A stretch of DNA of 64,000 bases from Pisaster brevispinus (lineage: Eukaryota; Echinodermata; Asteroidea; Forcipulatida; Asteriidae). The DNA is taken from assembly GCA_023634235.1 (NCBI GenBank), contig JAMKCF010000189.1, positions 1-64,000 on the forward strand, written 5' to 3'. A model generated the notes under the pieces. It made no database searches. It worked only from the letters and a program-made list of their open reading frames with translations, and had not been told where the DNA came from. A program made the position numbers and the translations under genes. Shown in pieces: positions 58,043 to 64,000 of the stretch; positions within the stretch are counted from its first letter, which is position 1, and the number at the start of each line of letters is the position of its first letter.

Positions 58043-58462
58043 GGTTTCAAAAATGGTTTATTTTTTCCAATAACCCATTAACATACAGTTTATGCAATAT
58101 GTACAATTAAAAAATAAACTTTAATAAACGAAAACCCATCAGATGGGACTAACGTTGAACATATGACTGTTTATACGCTGATGAAAAACGTTATCAAAAC
58201 GTCGGTCTGCAACACTAGTGAGCACTGGGAAACTGATTTAAACAGCAAATATTTTTTTTTCAAACGGAGAAACAATACTGTAATGTATCGAAATACCCGT
58301 TACCAATTACTTAATCTGCCACCAGGAAAGGTGCAGTCACTACTGGAAAAAACACTTCTAAATTGAACGGAAAAACCTTCAAAGGGATTGTCAAGGAATC
58401 AAAATAATCCTAACTTCACAAAGAAAATAGGCTGACAATATGGAAAGTGTTGGTCTGAGAAA
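58043..58462 (-). other. Keno-like 3' UTR
   Basis: 420 nt between the ORF2 stop and the U2 junction, AT-rich with a short A run (minus strand) near 58250-58260. Its terminal segment (AAACCATTTTTGAAACC) is closely matched in the truncated copy and partly in the Utopia-like 5' junction, so it probably contains the RT recognition end. No gene seen. Confidence 0.7.
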
Positions 58463-61400
58463 TCAGGTCGGGTCCCCGACCTGGACACCAAGGCTTTTCC
58501 TGAGCTGGCCCAGGATAGCAGTTGGTGTGGCCAGCTTGTTTTCGTATTTTGTTTTGTTTCGGGCTAGCCACACCACCATCCTGAACCTGCTCAGGGCTCG
58601 CACCATTTCGAGTTCGATTTTCTTTGATTTTGGTGGTTCGAAAAGGGAGTAAACCAAGGTGTCCACGTCGGGGGAATTCGGTTTGTTGTTAAGTTTACCC
58701 AGGTAATCGCTGAGCCATTTGCCCGCCGGCTTCACCACACTGCACTCGGTGAATAGATGTTGTACTGTCTCTATCCGAGTGCAGTGGGGACACCGCCCAG
58801 TGTCTCTGCTTTGTTTACGGAGGCGGTGGCCGGTGGGCAGCACGCCGTGCACGGCTTTGAAATTGAGCATGATCTGTTCGTTTGTTAAATGCTTGCACAG
58901 CGTGCGTGGCCAAATGGTGGCCCAGCTTTTACCTGGGTTGTCCCTTTGTATTTTGGGGGTGGTCTCTCGGGACTCGAGTATTGTGGGCAAAGTTGTTTTT
59001 AATTTCAACTTTGCCCAATCGGCAACATGATCTCCGTGTTTCCTGAAATGTTTCATTACTTCATTATAAAAGTGTGGTCTTTGGAAACTATTTGGTGCGT
59101 TTCTCCTTGGCAGCGCTGGCGCTACTGATCGTACTGAGTGACCGCACCAGTACACTGCCAAGGAGATCCACTTTGCTTCTTTGTCGGAGATCATGTCACC
59201 GATGTGTAGACAATGTATGGCCGCCATCTTGCTTTCCATGTGGAGTATACCTAGGCCCCCCTTGGACGGGGGGAGGAACATGGTGTCCCGGCTGACATAT
59301 TCTGTTTTGTGCCCCCACACGAATTTGAAAATGTGGCTATTGATTTTAGCGATGTGTTCTTTTCGGGGGGGCACAATTTCAGCAGCGTACCATATTTTTG
59401 ATAGTAGGTATTGGTTGGCCACGGTTACCCTCCCTTTCATTGTTAATTTTGTTTTATTCCATTCTTTGATTGCTGTTTTTATTTTTTCGATGATTTCTTT
59501 CCAAATTTTTCCGGGAAGGTCCCCGTAGCCAAAGTAAATACCTACTATCTTGACGCTATGCGTCCAGTCTATGTCAACCGGGCCGCTGGTTTTACCTTTC
59601 CATTTCCCTAGGTATACCCCATGGGATTTCTGTCGATTTAATTTTGACCCCGACGCACGTTCGTACCTCTGGATCAACTGAAAACTCTTTTCTATTGACT
59701 TATCGTCTGACAGGATCAGTGTGGTGTCGTCTGCGTACATTGAGATTTTCGCCTCGGCCCCACCAGGCAATTTAATCCCTTTTATGCTCGTGTCTGAACG
59801 TATCGCACACCCGAGGGGCTCGAGGGCGATGATGTACAGTAAGGCGGACAGGGGGCATCCCTGTCTAACCCCTCGGCCTAGCGAGAACGTGTCAGACACG
59901 AGCCCATTACATTTCACTGAACTGGTGATCTCTGTGTATATGATTTTAACCCATTTCTGGAAGTTTGGGCCGAAGCCGAACTTCCCAAGTACGCAACGAA
60001 GATATTCCCAACTGACCCTGTCAAAGGCTTTCTGTTGATCCAGCGATACAAAAACCGCGCCTAGGTCTTTTTGGTCAACGAAACTCTGAACATTTCTAAG
60101 CAAGTGGGCATTGTCCGATATGGATCGTCCCGCCACCGAGCAAGTCTGATCCAGATGGATGATATTGGGAAGGACTTTCCTTACTCGGTTGGCGAGAACT
60201 TTGGTCAAAATCTTGTAATCGACATTCAACAGTGATATGGGCCTCCAGTTTGTGAGCTCATCACGCTGACCACGGTTTTTGTAGATCAGCGTGATGAGCC
60301 CCTGTCTTTGGCTTTCTGTTAATTTCTCTCTATTAAAAACTTCGTTTAGCATATCGCAAATGTCTTGACCCATATCACTGAAGAATGCCTTATAGAACTC
60401 GGCGGACAAGCCATCCGAACCGGGTGACTTGCCCGCCTCCATACCGAACAATGCCCGTCTGACCTCGTCTAAAGTCACCGGACCCTCGAGCAGTGAGACG
60501 TCCCCGGGGTCCAGTGACTTATCCACGGTATCCAGGAGGAGGTCGGTCTCGGTCTGGTCGACCGGAACGGCCGTGTACAGGTCCCCATAGAATCGCCGGC
60601 ATTCACCGGCCATTTCAATGGGGTCCGTTATATCACGGCCGTCCTTACCCCGGAGACTTGGCATGTGTTTCTCTTCGTGTGTATTTGATTCCCGGGGTGG
60701 GTTACTCTGAAATTCCCCGGGAATCTTAAATTTGTCACTTTTGAAGGTTCTTTTTTCGTTGTTAATCTTTTCGATTTCTTTCAGTTTGTTTTCTTTTTCG
60801 TTTAGTTCATTAACACATGCCTTGTCCCCGGAGTTTACCTCCCTCTGGAGAGCGTTGATTTCGGTCAGTAATTTCTTATGTTCAGAGTTTCGCCGCCGGT
60901 TTAAATCGACAGAGAAGCGGATTGTTGCCCTCTTAAGGTCGGATTTCCCCCGTTCCCACCAGTCAATGGTACTCTCGCCTGGGCGTTTGGGGTTGTTTTT
61001 CCACCGGTTTTTGATTAGGTTGACGAAAAGTTCATTCGTGATTAGGCTATTGTTGATTTGCCATTGGCCTTTTTGGATGATTTTTTCGGGGAATTGCACT
61101 TTGGAGAGTACCATATCATGGTCGGACCAGGGGAAAGCAACAATCTCTGTTTTTGCCCCCACCGATAAATCCCGAGACATGTATATTTTGTCTATTCTTG
61201 TGCCTTTTGTGTGCGATTTGTCATGCCATGTGTATGTACGCTGACGTGGGTGATCCTCACGCCAGCTATCTACTAGGTTGTGGTGTTTGCTAATGACTTG
61301 AATTTCTTTGTCCCCCCGTGTGCTTTGTGTAGAATGCCCCATTGAATCTAAGTCTAAGTCTGTGATACAATTGAAATCCCCTCCCAGTAGCTTTCTCCGC

Positions 61401-61903
61401 GGACCCTGACAATGGCGCTGTAACTGATCGCTGATCAGTAGCTGCCTTTGGCCAGGGTCGTTGGGTGCGTACATGTTGGTAATGCGAATTTTGGCTGTGG
61501 TGTTTTGAATGCGTGCAGTGATTGAAATGATTCTGCCGTTGTTGTCTCGCAATTCATCAGTGAGGTCCCATTTTTTACGATTGGAAAACAAAATGGCGAC
61601 CCCTCGACTTGTATTAGTCCCGAAAGACCAATATCCCCTGCCGTCAAATTCTCTGGCCCACGCCCTGGCCTCCATGAAGCCAGCAGCGTGGGTTTCCTGC
61701 AACAGTAAGACATCGATACTCTGACTGTTACAGGAATCGAAAATCTGACGGCGTTTCACCTGATTTCTCAGACCGTTAACATTTAAAGTACATATATTTA
61801 CACTACACATTAGAATAGATAATGGAATAAACAATGTAGTAATGCACATTGGTTTCAGCTTATGGCTGTTTATACTGTTCAGTTCGTTTGGTTTAGTTAC
61901 CAT
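58463..61903 (-). CDS. Keno-like ORF2: APE endonuclease + reverse transcriptase
   Basis: Nicks the U2 target and reverse-transcribes the element. The numbering below counts from the most distal in-frame Met (62120-62122), which would give 1219 residues. The APE domain (108-345) has LNVNGLRN (N116), QETH (E143), NMYAPND (216-222), GGDFNCITD (247-255), the TRIDKIYMS segment (D311) and SDHD (S333, D334, H335). The RT (about 555-860) has SLDQQKAFDR (D695), GRGVRQGCPLSA (749-760) and YADD (796-799). A C-terminal knuckle CPHC-x7-H-x4-C lies at 1111-1127. I prefer the Met at 61901-61903 (residue 74 of the long frame): its ATG lies 10 nt after the ORF1 stop and about 35 residues before the APE domain, giving 1146 residues. 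The upstream 73 codons overlap ORF1 and are low-complexity. All catalytic motifs are present and there is no frameshift. Confidence 0.9.
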   Translation of the reverse strand: MVTKPNELNSINSHKLKPMCITTLFIPLSILMCSVNICTLNVNGLRNQVKRRQIFDSCNSQSIDVLLLQETHAAGFMEARAWAREFDGRGYWSFGTNTSRGVAILFSNRKKWDLTDELRDNNGRIISITARIQNTTAKIRITNMYAPNDPGQRQLLISDQLQRHCQGPRRKLLGGDFNCITDLDLDSMGHSTQSTRGDKEIQVISKHHNLVDSWREDHPRQRTYTWHDKSHTKGTRIDKIYMSRDLSVGAKTEIVAFPWSDHDMVLSKVQFPEKIIQKGQWQINNSLITNELFVNLIKNRWKNNPKRPGESTIDWWERGKSDLKRATIRFSVDLNRRRNSEHKKLLTEINALQREVNSGDKACVNELNEKENKLKEIEKINNEKRTFKSDKFKIPGEFQSNPPRESNTHEEKHMPSLRGKDGRDITDPIEMAGECRRFYGDLYTAVPVDQTETDLLLDTVDKSLDPGDVSLLEGPVTLDEVRRALFGMEAGKSPGSDGLSAEFYKAFFSDMGQDICDMLNEVFNREKLTESQRQGLITLIYKNRGQRDELTNWRPISLLNVDYKILTKVLANRVRKVLPNIIHLDQTCSVAGRSISDNAHLLRNVQSFVDQKDLGAVFVSLDQQKAFDRVSWEYLRCVLGKFGFGPNFQKWVKIIYTEITSSVKCNGLVSDTFSLGRGVRQGCPLSALLYIIALEPLGCAIRSDTSIKGIKLPGGAEAKISMYADDTTLILSDDKSIEKSFQLIQRYERASGSKLNRQKSHGVYLGKWKGKTSGPVDIDWTHSVKIVGIYFGYGDLPGKIWKEIIEKIKTAIKEWNKTKLTMKGRVTVANQYLLSKIWYAAEIVPPRKEHIAKINSHIFKFVWGHKTEYVSRDTMFLPPSKGGLGILHMESKMAAIHCLHIGDMISDKEAKWISLAVYWCGHSVRSVAPALPRRNAPNSFQRPHFYNEVMKHFRKHGDHVADWAKLKLKTTLPTILESRETTPKIQRDNPGKSWATIWPRTLCKHLTNEQIMLNFKAVHGVLPTGHRLRKQSRDTGRCPHCTRIETVQHLFTECSVVKPAGKWLSDYLGKLNNKPNSPDVDTLVYSLFEPPKSKKIELEMVRALSRFRMVVWLARNKTKYENKLATPTAILGQLRKSLGVQVGDPT

Positions 61904-61913
61904 TGAGTTCAGT

Positions 61914-63014
61914 TTAGTTGGGTGTCGGTTTCTGCTTGGTTCTCTTTCCTTTCTTTTTCTTTCTCTCTGTCTTGGATAGTGTCCAGTTGGGTTCCGATTC
62001 GTCTGATGGGGAGAGTCCTCTTTTGGCTGAGGCCGTGGAAATGTTAGAGATTGTGGAGTCTCCGGAGTCGCTGCCGGCCGTAGATACTGTTGTTTCGGTT
62101 GGTTGGTTTGGGTCGCAGGCATCGGCCCAGTTCTTTGTTCTTTCCCGTGAAGATTGTTTTAGGTCGGGTTGTCTTGGTAGGGAGTCGTCGTTGCTGTCGG
62201 ATGTCTGGGTTGTTGAGCTTGTTTCCATGTTGTCGGTGGTTGAGTCGGAGAGCTGGGGTAGTTTCGGTTCTGGAACGGTGTTGGCCTGTGGTGTCACGTT
62301 AGAGGTTGATGGTCTGTCTTCTGGTGGTGGTGGGTGGGTCATGGTTGCCCGTCTTGCCATGTTTTTGTGGTTGCTGGGGCAATCCCTGTAGAGGTGTTCC
62401 TGTGAGCGGCAAATGGTGCACAGGGGTGGCAGGCGGCAGTGTCTCCCGTTATGCCCCCGTTCTTTGCAGTTGAAGCATAACTCGTTGGGGCAGGCATTGC
62501 CCATGTGGCCTTCGGCGCCGCATATTCGGCAGGTTGGTACTTGGCCAGCGTATTTTACATGGAGTTTGAAGGCTCCGACAGTGATGAACGATGGAATCGG
62601 TTCACGGAGTACCATTTGGAAGTGTCGGATTCCATTTTCCCATTCTTGGTGAGACTGCCAGTAGCCACGGCGTTGTTCTTTGATTGTGCCAAATTGTGAG
62701 AGTTTTGTCGAAACTGGCTGGTCACCGAGTTCTTGGGGGGCGTTGAAGACGTTGACGTAGGTGATTCTTTGCTGGACTGGTGTGATTTCGGTCGGCTTTT
62801 TGTCTATCTGCATTCTGGCGTTTCTCATCTTGGCGGCGGCTGCACTTGTCTTCATGGTGATGCACCACTGTGTGTCCCGGACGTGCTGGAGGCATTGTAC
62901 ATCATCTTTGTTGAGGAAGCTATCAAGTTCCGTGAAGATTCCGTTGGGTGTTGTTTTGGCGGTGAGCGATATGGTAAAGCTGTATGGTCGGTCTAAACCT
63001 CTAGAGGCCGCCAT
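61914..63014 (-). CDS. Keno-like ORF1: zinc-knuckle nucleic-acid-binding protein, 366 aa
   Basis: Gag-like protein expected to coat element RNA and form the RNP. The N-terminal region (1-155) is predicted globular. Three CCHC knuckles follow, each C-x2-C-x4-H-x4-C: C162/C165/H170/C175, C180/C183/H188/C193 and C199/C202/H207/C212. The C-terminal third is Ser/Thr/Pro-rich and ends in a basic segment (ERKKKKGKRTKQK). Three tandem knuckles in ORF1 are typical of Tx1-group elements. It is followed at 10 nt by the probable ORF2 ATG, suggesting stop-and-restart translation. Confidence 0.9.
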   Translation of the reverse strand: MAASRGLDRPYSFTISLTAKTTPNGIFTELDSFLNKDDVQCLQHVRDTQWCITMKTSAAAAKMRNARMQIDKKPTEITPVQQRITYVNVFNAPQELGDQPVSTKLSQFGTIKEQRRGYWQSHQEWENGIRHFQMVLREPIPSFITVGAFKLHVKYAGQVPTCRICGAEGHMGNACPNELCFNCKERGHNGRHCRLPPLCTICRSQEHLYRDCPSNHKNMARRATMTHPPPPEDRPSTSNVTPQANTVPEPKLPQLSDSTTDNMETSSTTQTSDSNDDSLPRQPDLKQSSRERTKNWADACDPNQPTETTVSTAGSDSGDSTISNISTASAKRGLSPSDESEPNWTLSKTERKKKKGKRTKQKPTPN

Positions 63015-63079
63015 GTTGATGTATTACTCGATTCAGGTAAGTAGATAAATTTTCTCGAAACTTTTATCGAAAAGTACGG

Positions 63080-63105
63080 GGCTAAGATCACGTATGATCT
63101 TAGCC
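63080..63105. repeat. 11-bp foldback of U2 sequence at the Keno-like 5' junction
   Basis: GGCTAAGATCA (63080-63090), a 4-nt CGTA spacer, then TGATCTTAGCC (63095-63105). The right arm is the resident U2 (nt 19-29); the left arm is its exact inverted copy at the element's 5' terminus. Confidence 0.9.
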
Positions 63106-63123
63106 AAAAGGACGAGAAGCGAT
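63094..63123 (-). pseudogene. U2: U2 snRNA 5' part (unit 10)
   Basis: U2 nt 1-30 only. It carries a G12-to-T change (+ strand A at 63112) not seen in other copies, consistent with loss of constraint. Confidence 0.9.
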
Positions 63124-64000
63124 ACTCACAAAGTTTTCCCAAGAATAATGCAGCCTCCGCAATGACACGAGTCACACGAGATGCCATGGTGCCACAAGAG
63201 GGCGCTGTTACTTTTTGCCAACTCGCCACACACGGGAAACATTGGGGGTGCAAAATATACCGCAACTCTGATTGTACACAAAGCAAGCGCTTGCACGAAA
63301 ACTGCAATACAACCAAGTGTTAACGCATGCTATACGCAAGTACATGTGAATTCTGAGTTTATGTTGACGTTGTACAGTGTTGCCTGGGTGGGAAGTGTTT
63401 GTCGCGCGTGTCTATTTTTGTTTTCGCGCGCGTTAAGACAATGGACATTGCAAACGCGCAAAACACAACACAGTACTCGCTGTGGGATGCTCATTACGCA
63501 TAAAAATTGTACATAGAAACAACATGTGTGTGATGTACTGTGTGTACACACACACACGCTACGGGCGGTTTGCGGAATTAGAGAAGGGGGAAAATACTGA
63601 ATAAAACAAAACAGCGGGGTTTAGGAAAGAAAGGCGGAAATACAAAGATTAATGGATCGAGACATAAAAAGAGGATAGAGCCTCTCTCCAGATTATATTT
63701 TTCACCTTGTTGTTGCATGGGGTTGGGTGTGCTAAGCAATTTCGTTCGTTAATATTTCGCAGACGTTGTTTTCACCTTGGTTTTTTGGTGTTTTTTAACG
63801 AGTAGCAACAAAATTTAATGTTTTTCTGTTCTCTGTAGGACTTTTTTTAATGAAGTGATAAACCCGCTTGTTTATGTTTTAAAAAGAAAAGCTGGATGGA
63901 AAAGAAAGTCATGTGAAGAAACCAAAGAAAGGAATCATAAGGAATAATTTCTAATTTAACTTCGGGGCCTTACAAATGCAATCAAGTTTAGAATCTCTCT
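63124..64000. other. U2 upstream region / spacer, truncated by window end
   Basis: Matches 4335-5210 of unit 1 and stops at the purine element just before the next H2A stem-loop. No additional gene. Confidence 0.9.

Larger units (their letters stand above)
58043..63093 (-). mobile_element. Full-length Keno-like (Tx1-type, APE) non-LTR retrotransposon in U2
   Basis: A 5.05 kb insertion in U2 orientation with a 79-nt 5' leader (63015-63093), ORF1, ORF2 and a 420-nt 3' UTR (58043-58462). The minus-strand 3' end reads TTTTTGAAACC directly against U2 G36, with no poly-A. The 5' side resumes at about U2 nt 30, so roughly 5 target nt are lost and there is no duplication. Two-ORF APE-type elements of the Tx1 clade that target U2 genes are known as Keno; the assignment is by target and architecture. 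Both ORFs are open, so the copy is probably young and possibly active. Confidence 0.88.

Noticed and set aside
61904..62122. Long start for Keno-like ORF2 (1219 codons)
   Set aside because: The extra N-terminal 73 codons overlap ORF1, are Pro/Gln/Arg-rich and precede any domain; the Met 10 nt after the ORF1 stop is more plausible, though not proven.

Overview
The window is almost entirely a head-to-tail tandem array of one ~5.57 kb unit from an animal nuclear genome. Each unit carries the four core histone genes and a U2 spliceosomal snRNA gene. Along the + strand the order is H2A, H2B, H3, H4, U2; all five are on the minus strand, so the transcriptional order is U2, H4, H3, H2B, H2A. No H1 gene is present. 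Histone mRNAs are intronless and end in the replication-dependent 3' stem-loop plus a purine-rich downstream element. The echinoderm-type H2B (basic run, then [19 protein letters not shown]) and GATCC boxes upstream of TATA-like boxes suggest an invertebrate deuterostome, most likely an echinoderm. This is an inference from remembered family features.

Layout: unit 1 (1-4334, begins inside H2A, U2 intact); unit 2 (to 14681, U2 split by a 4.7 kb element); unit 3 (to 20257, U2 scarred); unit 4 (to 25829, intact); unit 5 (to 31407, scarred); unit 6 (to 36982, intact); unit 7 (to 42559, scarred); unit 8 (to 48138, scarred); unit 9 (to 52502, deletion fusing H2B to H2A, U2 split by a 5'-truncated element); unit 10 (to 63123, U2 split by a full-length 5 kb element); then U2/H2A spacer to 64000. 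There are 10 H3, 10 H4, 9 complete H2B, 8 complete H2A plus one partial H2A, one H2B/H2A chimera and 10 U2 loci. Units are nearly identical apart from mononucleotide tract lengths, which points to strong concerted evolution or very recent amplification.

The most striking content is in U2. Two unrelated non-LTR retrotransposons hit the branch-point-recognition part of the gene (U2 nt 33-38). One has a single ORF with three C2H2 fingers, reverse transcriptase (RT), CCHC and a restriction-like endonuclease (RLE), as in the R2/NeSL group; its U2 target matches the described Utopia family. The other has two ORFs (three zinc knuckles; APE endonuclease plus RT), as in the Tx1 clade; its U2 target matches the described Keno family. 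Four further U2 copies carry an identical 20-nt replacement of nt 23-38 with no element, which looks like a repair scar that has spread through the array. Only 3 of 10 U2 genes are intact. Further oddities are a non-canonical H2A 3' stem-loop in every unit, a covarying hairpin repeat in the Utopia-like 3' UTR, a Keno tail carried at the Utopia-like 5' junction, and a foldback of U2 sequence at the Keno-like 5' end.
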